Shown piece by piece: positions 23,797 through 33,113 of a DNA stretch of 40,497 nucleotides. A program made the position numbers and the translations under genes. Position 1 is the stretch's first letter. Each line of letters begins with the position of its first letter. This DNA is from Myxococcales bacterium (GTDB taxonomy: Bacteria; Myxococcota_A; Bradymonadia; UBA7976; UBA1532): assembly GCA_002731825.1 (NCBI GenBank), contig PCCS01000060.1:1-40497 (forward strand), in the 5' to 3' direction. Below the pieces are notes generated by a model. That model saw nothing but the letters and a program-made list of their open reading frames with translations, had not been told where the DNA came from and ran no database searches.

Positions 23797-25811
23797 GTTG
23801 ACTCACCCCAATTCTCGATATCATCGAGCCAAATGGATACGCTCGCATCAGATGGCATGCGCCAATCGCCGCGGGGCGACAAAGCGATACTCAAAACCTT
23901 GGGGCCATCGGCTGTACACGATCGTTTGAATTGCTGACTGAAGAATCGTTTTAAAAAAACTGAGAACCATTTTTTCAAGGTGTCTGGGTCGTATGTGTCT
24001 TTAAATGCGGTCCATGCCAGATCAAGTATTTGACGTGGCGGGCGACCGTGACCAACAAAGTGAAACAAGAAGAAATCATGGAGCTCATAGGGACCGATTT
24101 GAGTCTCGGTCATCTGAGAGATCTGACCGGCCGTAGATGCCGGCAACAATTCCGGAGAAATGGGTGTCTCTAGAATAGAAAATAAAGTTTCACGAAGGGG
24201 TTTTGCGTTCTTCGTTGACCACGATCGCAGTCGCTCATTTGCCACCCATCTGACAACGAACTGAATTAAGGTCTTTGGCACGCCCGCATTGACGTCATAC
24301 ATCGCGATTTGATCGCCTGCATAGGTGGACCAGCCCAAGGCCTTTTCAGACAGGTCACCTGTCCCGACAACGATCCCGTTTTCTTGGTTTGCAAGAGACA
24401 TGAGTATCAGCGTTCTCAGTCTGGCCTGCACATTCTCGACCGTCACGTTCGCCCATTGCTCGTTTTGACGTAAGGCTTTAATCAGCGCGTCGATATCGTC
24501 TGCTTGAGAGGCGGCTGGATGTTCGATGGCTTTCAACAGACTTAAGCTCTCCTCCTTGATATCCATCGTTCGTAAATCGGCACCGAGTTGCTCCGCTAGA
24601 GATATCGCATTGTCCTTGGTGTGAGATGTGGTCCCCAGGCCGGGCATGGTCACGCAGACCAGATCGGTCGATACCTGTCCACACAGCTTAATGGCTTGCG
24701 TTGCGACCAGTGCAGCATGAGTCGAATCAAGGCCTCCTGAAATGCCGAGAATGAGTTTTGGCGACCCGATGGCACGCATCCGCGTCGCCAGGGCATTACT
24801 TTGAATCTCGAATACTTCCCAGCAACGTGTTGCCAGCGTATTCGGGTCTTTAGGCAGAAAGGGATGTGGGTCTACCGGACGCATCTGCTGCTGGCACTCC
24901 CTTAACGTAAAGGGAATATATCTAAAGGTCTGCCTAGACTCCGCGCTGCATTCACCGAAGGTATTCGACGCCATACGACTGTGCATTAAGGCGTTTAGAT
25001 CAATTTCGCTGGTGACCAATTGGTCTGATCTGGAGAAACGTTTCGATTGGGCCAAGATGGCCCCTTGCTCACAAATGAATGCATCCGAATCGAATGCCAG
25101 ATCGGTCGATGACTCGCCCGGACCTGCTGCAACATAGATGTATGCGCATTTTCCGCGAATCGAGTGGGCTCGGGTCAGTATGCGTCTTGTATCGGCTTTG
25201 CCGACCACAAAATTTGACGCGGATAAATTGCATATAATCAATGCGCCAGCAGAAATCTGATCCAAGGATGGAGGCACATGGACCCAGTTGTCTTCACAGA
25301 CCTCAACACCGACCACCAGGTCTGGAGCATTGGAGGCCTTAAAGAGAATATCCAAACCAAAGGGGACGTCGGTGTCAGCGACTCGGATGGTTGTATTTGG
25401 TCGGACGAGCCGGCCGGAGCGGAACCACCGCTCCTCCTCAAATTCACCATAGTTTGGCAGATATGATTTTGGGCAGAGCCCGAGGATTTGACCTTTATGG
25501 ACGGCTGCTACGCAATTGAAGATGCCAAGGTGGTGTTTAATCGGCAGACCGATAAATGCCATGGGATTGAGTTTGCAAGCGGCTTTTGCCAGCTTCACAA
25601 GCGCAGACAACCCGGAGGCGAGGAGATGCTCGTTTAAAAAGAGATCACGACTCGTATAGCCAGTCACTGAGAGTTCAGGGAAAACCACCAAAGCAGAGCC
25701 GATTTCGTCTGCTTTTGTCCACAACTCTAGAAGACGTTCACAGTTGAACTCGACATCACCGACCCGAGTTTGTGGAACGCCTGCCGACGCTCTTAGAAAT
25801 CCGTTAGCCAT
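23793..25811 (-). CDS. nadE: Glutamine-dependent NAD+ synthetase
   Basis: A 672-residue two-domain enzyme that makes NAD+ from nicotinic acid adenine dinucleotide, ATP and glutamine. The length fits the long glutamine-using type. The N-terminal nitrilase-fold glutaminase has its Glu46 (VVFPELSVTGY), its lysine region (LCPKSYLPNYGEFEEERWF) and its nucleophilic Cys (VGVEVCEDNW). The C-terminal synthetase has the ATP-binding loop ILGISGGLDSTHAALVA and GTGDLSEKALGWSTYAGD. Everything expected is present. It is the first gene of a two-gene unit with the VOC protein. The 273-base region upstream carries a 15-base tandem repeat that might be regulatory. Confidence 0.96.
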   Translation of the reverse strand: MANGFLRASAGVPQTRVGDVEFNCERLLELWTKADEIGSALVVFPELSVTGYTSRDLFLNEHLLASGLSALVKLAKAACKLNPMAFIGLPIKHHLGIFNCVAAVHKGQILGLCPKSYLPNYGEFEEERWFRSGRLVRPNTTIRVADTDVPFGLDILFKASNAPDLVVGVEVCEDNWVHVPPSLDQISAGALIICNLSASNFVVGKADTRRILTRAHSIRGKCAYIYVAAGPGESSTDLAFDSDAFICEQGAILAQSKRFSRSDQLVTSEIDLNALMHSRMASNTFGECSAESRQTFRYIPFTLRECQQQMRPVDPHPFLPKDPNTLATRCWEVFEIQSNALATRMRAIGSPKLILGISGGLDSTHAALVATQAIKLCGQVSTDLVCVTMPGLGTTSHTKDNAISLAEQLGADLRTMDIKEESLSLLKAIEHPAASQADDIDALIKALRQNEQWANVTVENVQARLRTLILMSLANQENGIVVGTGDLSEKALGWSTYAGDQIAMYDVNAGVPKTLIQFVVRWVANERLRSWSTKNAKPLRETLFSILETPISPELLPASTAGQISQMTETQIGPYELHDFFLFHFVGHGRPPRQILDLAWTAFKDTYDPDTLKKWFSVFLKRFFSQQFKRSCTADGPKVLSIALSPRGDWRMPSDASVSIWLDDIENWGEST

Positions 25812-25875
25812 CGCGCTTTAATGCCTTATGCATCCTGCCTCATAAATCTCATCTTGGGCCGACTATCTGACGTAA

Positions 25876-25934
25876 GACCCTGTTCCGATCGACCCCGTTC
25901 CGATCGACCCTGTTCGGATCGACCCTGTGTCCCC
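25876..25934. repeat. 15-base tandem direct repeat upstream of nadE
   Basis: Three full units (25876-25890, 25891-25905, 25906-25920) have the form GACCCTGTTCCGATC with one or no change each, followed by a partial fourth unit (GACCCTGT). They lie 65-125 bases upstream of the nadE start and downstream of the Nit amidase gene. The period is about one and a half helical turns. They may be operator sites or simply slippage-derived repeats. The rest of the 273-base gap shows nothing else I can support. Confidence 0.7.
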
Positions 25935-26084
25935 TGCTATCTGCAGGGGGTTGACCGATGCGGAGACACTACCTGGCTCAGTATACAACAGGCCGAAAAC
26001 AATAGTCTAAATTTAGGTAATCGAGACCCAATTGGCTTGGCGCTGCAATCGTTACGGTCATGGCCGTTGGCATGGACCTTGGGT

Positions 26085-26909
26085 CTAGACTCGCCGATGG
26101 TTTCGGACAGGAATCGCTGTTCTCACTTCTTGGGTATAATCAAGGTTGATCTCAGCGTAGCAAATGCCTTCTCCGTCGCCACATTCGGCGACGATTGTAC
26201 CCCAGGGATCTATGATGACACTGTGCCCGTAACTCTGTCGTTTGCCCTCGTCATCATGGATGCCCCATTGAGCGGGTGCCAGGACCCAACATTGGGTCTC
26301 GATGGCGCGTGCTCTCAGTAGTGCGTGCCAATGATCTTTGCCTGTTGTCAATGTAAAGGCCGATGGAATCGCAATCATGTCCGCGCCTTGATCCACGTGC
26401 ATGCGATACAGTTCAGGAAACCGTAGGTCATAGCATATGCTCATCCCGAGTTTACCGAGCGGGGTGTTGGCCACTGTGACCGTGTCCCCAGGACAAATGG
26501 TATCCGACTCTCGTACGGAAAGCCCGCCAGGAACATCCACATCAAAGAGATGAATTTTACGGTAGCGCTCCATCAAAGTGCCATCGGGACCAAAAAGTAG
26601 GCTTGTATTGTAGCAACGTTGAGCATCGATTTGACCGTCGCTCAATCTACGCTCTTCGTTCAGAGACCCAATCAAAAGAAAGGTCTCCGTCTCTTGCGCC
26701 AGACGGCTAAGTCTCTGACCAATCTCTCCATCCACAGGCTGAGCCAAATCGACCTTGTGGAATTGCGGACCGAGGAGTGATGTGTTCTCTGGAGTCGCGA
26801 TCAGTTTTGCACCCGCCTTGGCTGCTCGACGCACTAAGGCTTCGGTCATCTCGAGATTTCGCTCTATATCCATTGTGCATCTGAGTTGAATGCAAGCAGC
26901 TAGGAACAT
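26085..26909 (-). CDS. Nitrilase-superfamily amidase (Nit1/Nit2, deaminated-glutathione-amidase type)
   Basis: A 274-residue carbon-nitrogen hydrolase. The triad is complete: Glu in IATPENTSL, Lys in ERYRKIHLFDVD and Cys in SICYDLRFPELYR. KIHLFDVDVPG and CYDLRFPELYR are characteristic of the Nit1 branch, which hydrolyses deaminated glutathione, a side product of transaminases; related members act on omega-amides. The start is ATG 26909, four bases after GGAGGG; an upstream TTG at 26921 is less likely. It stands between nadE and the TrmH-type gene in the same direction, with gaps of 273 and 115 bases, so it may have its own promoter. Confidence 0.92.
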   Translation of the reverse strand: MFLAACIQLRCTMDIERNLEMTEALVRRAAKAGAKLIATPENTSLLGPQFHKVDLAQPVDGEIGQRLSRLAQETETFLLIGSLNEERRLSDGQIDAQRCYNTSLLFGPDGTLMERYRKIHLFDVDVPGGLSVRESDTICPGDTVTVANTPLGKLGMSICYDLRFPELYRMHVDQGADMIAIPSAFTLTTGKDHWHALLRARAIETQCWVLAPAQWGIHDDEGKRQSYGHSVIIDPWGTIVAECGDGEGICYAEINLDYTQEVRTAIPVRNHRRV

Positions 26910-27024
26910 GGCACCCTCCAATCATATGGTTGACCCTATCTCGGCTGACTATGGGGATCAACCATGGGCCAATGATCACCAACCAGCGAGGCCTCACCCG
27001 CCCAGACGGTATACCCCAAGTAGA

Positions 27025-28416
27025 TCAGTTGTCTGCGAGATGGACACGCCAATGAAAAAGCACCACCGTCGCCGCCGTGGCGACATTGAGACTGTCAATT
27101 AACCCGAATTGAGGGATCTCAACGACCAGATCAGCGGCGTTTCTGAGTGACTTGGGCATGCCTGCGTCTTCTGACCCGACAACGAAAAGTGGTTTAGGCG
27201 GATACGTGGCCTGGTGGTAAGACACACTGGATGCCGTTTGTTGAATGGCGACGATTTGATAACTATTTTCGCGCGCAAAACTCACAAGAGCGGCGGCATC
27301 TGCGCATGTTGTCACGTCCAATGCCAGGTCGGCACCGCGGGCTGGACTGCGCATAAATTCACTTCGCCCTACGAATACAACTCGATTAATGCCTGCAGCT
27401 TCTGCGCTGCGCATAGCAACACCGAGATTCATATTAAATCTGGCTTGATGCAGTGCTAGGCATGCATCGACGCGAGTGGGGTTTTCTAACACGTCTGATG
27501 CTCTCAGACCGTAGGGCGCTCGGCTGCTGGGTGACAATTGGATTGGATTAGGGTCTAAGCGCTGCTCCATTTGACGGTCGGCATATCGGCCCTCTAGATT
27601 TTGCCGGGCGAACCAGGCAACAGTTGGTTCATGGTCATGGGCTAGGGCCTCAAGCTGCGGGTGGTCTATTGGCAGATGACGGGCTAAACAAACCCTCACA
27701 TGAGGGGACTCGAAACCCACTTGCAGCTCGTCAAAGCGACCCTGCTCGGCCATAGCCCAGGCCCTCAATATGGGTCTGTCTTCGAGCCTGTCGATGGACG
27801 TGGAATAATCCTGTGCAGCCGTGCGTCCGAGCGAGGCTAATTCATCCAATAGTGGAGAGTCCGAATCTGAGTATGCAATCAAGCGAATCAGGCTGTCTAC
27901 GGAGGGGTCAATTGCATCGGATTCAAATCGGGTCAAAACCCTAAAGGGCAATTTGATTTCTCTCTTCAAGAGCGCGCTGGCGGCCCGGTCGACGACTTCG
28001 GGATCCGTATCGAATAGGGCGTCCATCAAGGCGTCCATAGGTGCCGATGGGGTCGCGGCGGCCCGCCTAATTCTGACATTGTCCGCCGCCAGAGCCAGAG
28101 TGAACTCTGGAATCTCATCGTCTGAGGTCGCTGTGAGAACACGCGCGACAGCCGTGCGTATGCGAATGGCTTGCTGTGGATCGATGAGGGCCGCCTTAAG
28201 ATGTTTGTGCGAGTGTTTGGGCGGGATATTTGACAGCAGTCTCAGCGCACGTCGACGGGTCAAATCCCTGCTGGCATCGAGTGCATTGATGGTCTGTAAA
28301 AGCCACTCCGGTTCCACCCGTTCGGCAAGCGCTTGATTCGCTCGATCCCGAACCACTGGGTCAGGGTCGAAGAGCGCGTCGTCGAGGAGACCCTCACCAG
28401 GGCGGTCTTTAGCCAA
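27025..28416 (-). CDS. HEAT-repeat protein fused to a SPOUT (TrmH-type) RNA methyltransferase
   Basis: A 463-residue fusion. Residues 1-290 are helical HEAT-like repeats (FDPDPVVRDRANQALAE, DPQQAIRIRTAVARVL, FDTDPEVVDRAASALLK). Residues 310-463 form a SPOUT methyltransferase with the three motifs: N-x-G-x-x-x-R in FNMNLGVAMRSAEAAG, the SAM-binding loop LFVVGSEDAGMP, and EIPQFGLIDSLNVATAATV. TrmH-type enzymes 2'-O-methylate ribose in tRNA or rRNA using SAM. The target here is unknown. The HEAT part may bind RNA or a protein. The start is TTG, overlapping the nucleoside phosphorylase stop by eight bases, and no in-frame ATG is near. Confidence 0.9.
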   Translation of the reverse strand: MAKDRPGEGLLDDALFDPDPVVRDRANQALAERVEPEWLLQTINALDASRDLTRRRALRLLSNIPPKHSHKHLKAALIDPQQAIRIRTAVARVLTATSDDEIPEFTLALAADNVRIRRAAATPSAPMDALMDALFDTDPEVVDRAASALLKREIKLPFRVLTRFESDAIDPSVDSLIRLIAYSDSDSPLLDELASLGRTAAQDYSTSIDRLEDRPILRAWAMAEQGRFDELQVGFESPHVRVCLARHLPIDHPQLEALAHDHEPTVAWFARQNLEGRYADRQMEQRLDPNPIQLSPSSRAPYGLRASDVLENPTRVDACLALHQARFNMNLGVAMRSAEAAGINRVVFVGRSEFMRSPARGADLALDVTTCADAAALVSFARENSYQIVAIQQTASSVSYHQATYPPKPLFVVGSEDAGMPKSLRNAADLVVEIPQFGLIDSLNVATAATVVLFHWRVHLADN

Positions 28417-29695
28417 TGCGTTCGATGACGAGAGGTCGATTGGTGCTTGCTCCGTCTCCGATCACGATGGCTTTTTGTAGCCGGGTCTGCGCAGTAGATG
28501 AACCCTGCCCATTGTGGTGAATGATACCGAGCGGCTGGTCTTTTTCCACACGGTCACCCAAGCGGACATCCAGTTCGATTCCCACACTTGGGTCGATGAT
28601 GTCATCGGTTCGCAAACGACCCGCACCCAGCAGGACCGCCGCCATGCCAATGCCTCGGGTATCCATGGATTCAATGACGCCACTCTGGCTCGCAGTCAAT
28701 ACGAGCTGCTGTTTTGCTTTAGGGAGTCGATCGGGGTCTTCAATAACCCGTCGATCTCCACCCTGAGCGCTGATAATCTCTCCAAACCGAGCCAGACCCG
28801 AGCCATCATCAAGGCGCTTTTTCGCAAGGCTCGGATCGACGCCTGCAAGCTCGAGCATCACTTCGGCCAGAGCCAACGTCAGTTCTCGAACATCATCAGG
28901 TCCCCGGCCCTTTAAAACATCAATACTCTCACCCACCTCTAAAGCGTTGCCGATCATCCGTCCAAGTGGCTGATTCATATCAGTCAGAAGAGCCACCGTG
29001 CGTTTACCCATCGATTCACCAATGCCAACCATCGTCTGAGCCAGATCGCGCGCATCATCCAGGGTCTTCATGAATGCCCCGCTGCCAACTTTTACGTCCA
29101 GGACCAGGGCATCGATTCCCTCGGCGAGTTTCTTTGACATGATGGAACTTGAAATCAGTGGAATCGACTCGACAGTTGCCGTCACATCGCGGAGCGCATA
29201 GAGCTTCTTGTCAGCTGGACAGACATCGGCTGTCTGACCGATGAGACCGACGCCAATGGTCTCCACGAGGTTGATGAACCGATCGACATCCAGGTCTGTT
29301 CTAAAGCCAGGAATACTTTCCAGTTTATCGAGGGTGCCACCGGTATGCCCGAGGCCGCGGCCGCTGATCATTGGCACGGGTACGCCACAGGCGGCAACAA
29401 GTGGGGCCAAGGGGAGGCTGATCTTATCACCAACACCACCCGTGCTGTGCTTGTCGACTTTCATGGTCTTAATGTGGCTGAGATCAATTATCCGACCCGA
29501 ATGAAGCATGGCCTCCGTCCAGGGTCCTAGCTCCTCCGAAATTAGCCCCCTGAAGTAGATGGCCATGGCCATGGCCGACATCTGATAATCGGGTATTTTC
29601 CCAGCCGCATAATCGACGACAAAACGCTTAATATCATTGGGGTCCAGTACGAGCCCATTCCGTTTATCAGCAATTAATTCTACATCGGACTTCAA
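28409..29695 (-). CDS. deoA: Pyrimidine-nucleoside/thymidine phosphorylase
   Basis: A 428-residue enzyme that splits pyrimidine nucleosides with phosphate into base and (deoxy)ribose-1-phosphate in nucleoside salvage. Family signatures are clear: DKHSTGGVGDKISL, SGRGLGHTGGTLDKLE, PADKKLYALRDVT and SSIMSKKLAEG, and the length is normal. Thymidine-specific (deoA) and broad pyrimidine (pdp) enzymes cannot be separated with confidence by eye, so the symbol is provisional. The start is TTG, overlapping the stop of the coiled-coil gene by four bases, and the end overlaps the TrmH-type gene, so three genes are tightly coupled. Confidence 0.94.
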   Translation of the reverse strand: MKSDVELIADKRNGLVLDPNDIKRFVVDYAAGKIPDYQMSAMAMAIYFRGLISEELGPWTEAMLHSGRIIDLSHIKTMKVDKHSTGGVGDKISLPLAPLVAACGVPVPMISGRGLGHTGGTLDKLESIPGFRTDLDVDRFINLVETIGVGLIGQTADVCPADKKLYALRDVTATVESIPLISSSIMSKKLAEGIDALVLDVKVGSGAFMKTLDDARDLAQTMVGIGESMGKRTVALLTDMNQPLGRMIGNALEVGESIDVLKGRGPDDVRELTLALAEVMLELAGVDPSLAKKRLDDGSGLARFGEIISAQGGDRRVIEDPDRLPKAKQQLVLTASQSGVIESMDTRGIGMAAVLLGAGRLRTDDIIDPSVGIELDVRLGDRVEKDQPLGIIHHNGQGSSTAQTRLQKAIVIGDGASTNRPLVIERIG

Positions 29696-32600
29696 GATTC
29701 ATCATCTCCATGGTCAGCTGAGTCATCATCGCCCACTTGTCCTGCAAAGGTGTTGGCAACAGCAATTGCCATTCGAAGTTTCTTAAAGCTTTCTTCTCGA
29801 GCCGATGCCTGCTCCCGAAGCTCGTCTGTTTCAATCTTCAGCTGGGCGACCTGTTCTTCTGCAGAGTCTGCGCGATCCAGCGCGACACGCATTTTGTCCT
29901 CTTGCCTTGCCAAGGTTTCATTAAGACTTGTCAGGGCACGTTCAAGTTCAGATAAGCGCGCTGTATCCATATTAAATTTAGTCTCTAGATCGGCTCGTCG
30001 CGCAGCAAATTCGACTTCGATATCGGCCTTTGCACTTTGCTCATTGGCCAGGCGTCTGGTGGTGTCGTTCAACTCTTTATTCGTGCTGTTCAACCGACTT
30101 GTGATCTCCCGGAGCTTGAGTTGATCAGCTTCCAATTCTTGATTTGATTTAGACAAATGCCCGTTAAGTTCTTTTATCTCCGCTCGGAGAACCTCGATAG
30201 ATTTCTCCATGGAGACTTGCAAGGCCTCGGCCGCTTCCTCTGCCGTACGCATGTCTTGAGACTTCGACTCGACCAAGGCCGTTTTCGTCTCGAGATCATT
30301 TTTGGCTGCATTCAGTTCCGATTGAAGCACCGCTAAAGCGTCGGCGTGTTCAACGCGGACGGATTCCAGCTGCTGATTATGTTCCGTCACCACATCGTTC
30401 ACTTTGGCTTGCCAAATGCGCTCGTACTCTGCGGCCAAGCGCGTTTCGGCGTTCTCGAGGTTATCTCTTGCGACCGATAAGTTAGAGTCAGACTGTTCAA
30501 GTTTGCTTGTCCAACCCTGGGTCAGTTTGTCCACCAGTGTGGTGTGTTCATAAACCGCCGCTTTCATCTGCGCTGAATGGCGCTTTTCAAGTTCATCGAA
30601 AGCAGAGCCATGTTCCCGAGTGAGTGATCCAATGGTCTGAGCATGGTCTGCCTTCATGGCTTCAATTGCTTTTTCATGGGTCTTTGCTTGGTCAGCCAGT
30701 CGTTCGTCCATCAATGTAGTTTGGGTGTCCAATGCCGTGGCATGAACTTGATTCAGCTCATTGATGGTTAAACGATGATCACCATTCACGTCCTCGATGG
30801 CTTGGCGTAATGAGTCATGAAAGCTCTCAGTTGCTTTGCGCTGTTCCGTATTCATGTCATCTAAGCGTCTTTGATAGTCATCTCGGAGTCGATCTAATTG
30901 CCCGGCACCGTCGTTTCGAAGGGCGGCCATAGCTCGCTCATGTTGAGCTTTGACTTCTTTTATTTCTCCGTCGGCATTCCGCCTGAGCGCTTCGCTAGAT
31001 GCGTTCTGTTGTTTGGTCAGCAGGTCAATCTTTTCAGCTTCCGCATGCTTCAGCTCGCGTTCTCTGACTTCGATGGCTTCGGTGTGTTTTCGCTTCAAGC
31101 CGAGGGTCTCAGCAATATGTTCGGTGCGAATCCGCTCCAGCTCTTTTGCATGTTTCGACCGCAACGCCGTCAGAGATTCATCTCGGCTCCTTTCTTCATC
31201 AGAGTCATTTGCATGCTCCGCTTGAATCGACTCTATTGCGCTGAGATGTGCGTCTGCTTGTTGCTTGAGACGCGCCTCCATATCCGATTGTATTTCTTCT
31301 ATGGCCTCCCGATGGGCATCTCGGAGCGCCCTCAGACTGGATTCGTTTTGTTCTCGCGTCTCAGTTAAGCGATCGGCGTGACTTCGCTCCGCATCCAGTA
31401 GATTGCTTCGCAGATGATCGACCTCTGCTTGGAGACCGGCAGTTTTCGCGCTGAGTTCCTGCTGCAATGTCTCGTGACTTCGCTTGGCATCACCTAGCTC
31501 GGTGCTCGATGATTCCCGAACACGCCCCAGTTCGGCTTTGAGGTGTGCGAGCTGTTCGTCGCTGCTTGTGTTAAGTTCGGTCAACTGCTCTTTGAGTTGA
31601 TCTCGGTCCCGCGTCAGTTCAGCCGTCTCCGTCTCACGTTTTTCTTCCAATGCGCTCCGGCTCGCCTTCAGCTCCGTCAGCTGAGTGGACAAATCCATCA
31701 CGTCCGAGGCCGTTTTTTCTTGAAGCTCGTGCAACTCAGAACGGAGTTGTTCGTCGTTGGTACGCGCTTTTGCTTGAATGTCTGTGACTTGCACATAGTG
31801 CCGTTCGCTGTCCGCTTGAGTCCTCTCAAGCCGTTCCCGAAGCTCACTCATTCTTGAGCGTAGGGTTGAGATCTCAGATCGAGCTTGATCGCGCTCTGAT
31901 TCGATCTCGGCTCTCACGCCATCCAATTCTTTTAGCTGAGCCTCGACCAATCTTGTCGATGATTGAAGCTTCTTGCTGGACGCCTTTGATTCTTCGAGTT
32001 GCTCGCTGGTCTGTTCGCTCGATGCCTTCAGTTCAGTCAATTCCTGCTTGGATTTGAGGAGTTCATCCCGAACCTGACCGATCTCTGTTCTCAGGCGTGT
32101 CTCCTCGACTTTCTGCTCGCGACCCTTGATACGGAGTTGGGCGATCTCTTCTGTGGCCAATTTCAGTGCCTGTTGAATTTCGAGAGCATTCGGTTGGACT
32201 GGTATCGATGATTCGTCTGACGCCTCTTCATCATCGGCAGCTGCCCCCTGCAACGAGGCGGCATCAATTCGAAGTAGAGTCTTGTCCATGTCGGAAGGAT
32301 CCCCATTCCCATGGCTGCGCTTGACGTGGCTATTGTCAGTCTCATCATCGTCCACTAAGAACGCGGCGTCGATATCGGCTTCGTCCAGCGCGATGGTTTG
32401 TGTCGGTGAGACAGCGTTTGAGTCTAAAGCGTCATCAATATCCGAGTCATCGAGCGCGATCGTCTCAACACCAGAATTGGGCTGACTGAGTGCTTCATCG
32501 ATGTCGCTGTCATCGAGGGCAATGGTTCCTACACCTGAACTGGCTACGTCCAGAGCCTCATCGATGTCTGAGTCATCGAGGGCAATGGTTGCGGTCGTAT

Positions 32601-32826
32601 TGGGTTTCTCTGGCAGGTGGCCGATGTCCCTTCCATCGGTCGGATTGGTGTTCACACCCGCTTCGCCTATCGTTTCACCGAAGAGTGCATTAGGAACATC
32701 ATCAGCCTCTGCGGCAATTTCCGCAATGTCGTCTTCATCAAAGAAATTAGATTGCGACGCTTGCTCCTGGGTAGGCTCGGTTACGTCAGCCGCGTCCTGC
32801 TTGTTTTTGTCGTCCATCGTACTCAT
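29692..32826 (-). CDS. Long coiled-coil protein with N-terminal acidic linear repeats
   Basis: A 1044-residue cytoplasmic-looking protein with no signal peptide or membrane helix. Residues 1-170 are acidic and disordered, with FFDEDDIAEIAAEADD near 28-43. Four copies of TIALDDSDIDEAL or a close variant start at residues 80, 101, 122 and 144. From about 200 to 1020 the sequence is almost entirely heptad-type, rich in Glu, Lys, Gln, Leu and Arg (LRTEIGQVRDELLKSKQEL, AEEQVAQLKIETDELREQA), so a very long coiled coil is expected. Such proteins serve as scaffolds or cytoskeletal elements; in myxobacteria, long coiled-coil proteins act in motility and polarity, but no specific match is claimed. A GAGGAG site lies about 11 bases before the ATG. 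Confidence 0.85.
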   Translation of the reverse strand: MSTMDDKNKQDAADVTEPTQEQASQSNFFDEDDIAEIAAEADDVPNALFGETIGEAGVNTNPTDGRDIGHLPEKPNTTATIALDDSDIDEALDVASSGVGTIALDDSDIDEALSQPNSGVETIALDDSDIDDALDSNAVSPTQTIALDEADIDAAFLVDDDETDNSHVKRSHGNGDPSDMDKTLLRIDAASLQGAAADDEEASDESSIPVQPNALEIQQALKLATEEIAQLRIKGREQKVEETRLRTEIGQVRDELLKSKQELTELKASSEQTSEQLEESKASSKKLQSSTRLVEAQLKELDGVRAEIESERDQARSEISTLRSRMSELRERLERTQADSERHYVQVTDIQAKARTNDEQLRSELHELQEKTASDVMDLSTQLTELKASRSALEEKRETETAELTRDRDQLKEQLTELNTSSDEQLAHLKAELGRVRESSSTELGDAKRSHETLQQELSAKTAGLQAEVDHLRSNLLDAERSHADRLTETREQNESSLRALRDAHREAIEEIQSDMEARLKQQADAHLSAIESIQAEHANDSDEERSRDESLTALRSKHAKELERIRTEHIAETLGLKRKHTEAIEVRERELKHAEAEKIDLLTKQQNASSEALRRNADGEIKEVKAQHERAMAALRNDGAGQLDRLRDDYQRRLDDMNTEQRKATESFHDSLRQAIEDVNGDHRLTINELNQVHATALDTQTTLMDERLADQAKTHEKAIEAMKADHAQTIGSLTREHGSAFDELEKRHSAQMKAAVYEHTTLVDKLTQGWTSKLEQSDSNLSVARDNLENAETRLAAEYERIWQAKVNDVVTEHNQQLESVRVEHADALAVLQSELNAAKNDLETKTALVESKSQDMRTAEEAAEALQVSMEKSIEVLRAEIKELNGHLSKSNQELEADQLKLREITSRLNSTNKELNDTTRRLANEQSAKADIEVEFAARRADLETKFNMDTARLSELERALTSLNETLARQEDKMRVALDRADSAEEQVAQLKIETDELREQASAREESFKKLRMAIAVANTFAGQVGDDDSADHGDDES
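32359..32589 (-). repeat. Four coding tandem repeats (21-22 residues) in the coiled-coil protein
   Basis: The repeated core TIALDDSDIDEAL is exact in the first two copies, TIALDDSDIDDAL in the third and TIALDEADIDAAF in the fourth. Spacers of about eight residues (DVASSGVG, SQPNSGVE, DSNAVSPTQ) are less conserved. DNA copies are close to 63 bases apart and differ at several codon positions. The conserved hydrophobic/acidic core with variable spacers is typical of repeated docking motifs. Confidence 0.85.
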
Positions 32827-32906
32827 GTTGACGATAACTCCTCGCCTACTTTGGCAAAACTATCGATGCACCTTTGAGCCGCCTTCAAATCCCCTCCGGG
32901 ATGCAT
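32823..32906 (-). CDS. Possible 27-residue leader peptide overlapping the coiled-coil gene start
   Basis: On the minus strand an ATG at 32906 opens 27 codons (MHPGGDLKAAQRC, then IDSFAKVGEELSST) and stops with TGA inside the ATGA that starts the coiled-coil gene. This is the same junction type used elsewhere in the window. No good ribosome binding site precedes the ATG, and the frame stays open a further 17 codons upstream without another ATG. It may be chance. The rest of the gap (32907-33113) holds nothing else I can support. Confidence 0.25.
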   Translation of the reverse strand: MHPGGDLKAAQRCIDSFAKVGEELSST

Positions 32907-33113
32907 GGTGGCAGGCTTTTTAAAGAAACCAAGAAACGCTAACGCGAAATTGTGTTTTTGGCCATGTTCTCACTGAAATGAAGACGATTTTTGATGGACC
33001 GAGACAAACATCGATGTGAATGCTAAGAGAGCCAGTTCTATTTATGATTTCTCAACCATAGCTTTCGAGTTAGGTTATTTGAGTGTGTAATCAGCCATAG
33101 GGACTCAGACGAC

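Noticed and set aside
25821..26321. 166-residue plus-strand frame spanning the 15-base repeat
   Set aside because: Its first part is only the translated repeat (SDRPC units) and its second half is antisense to the Nit amidase gene, which has a complete catalytic triad.
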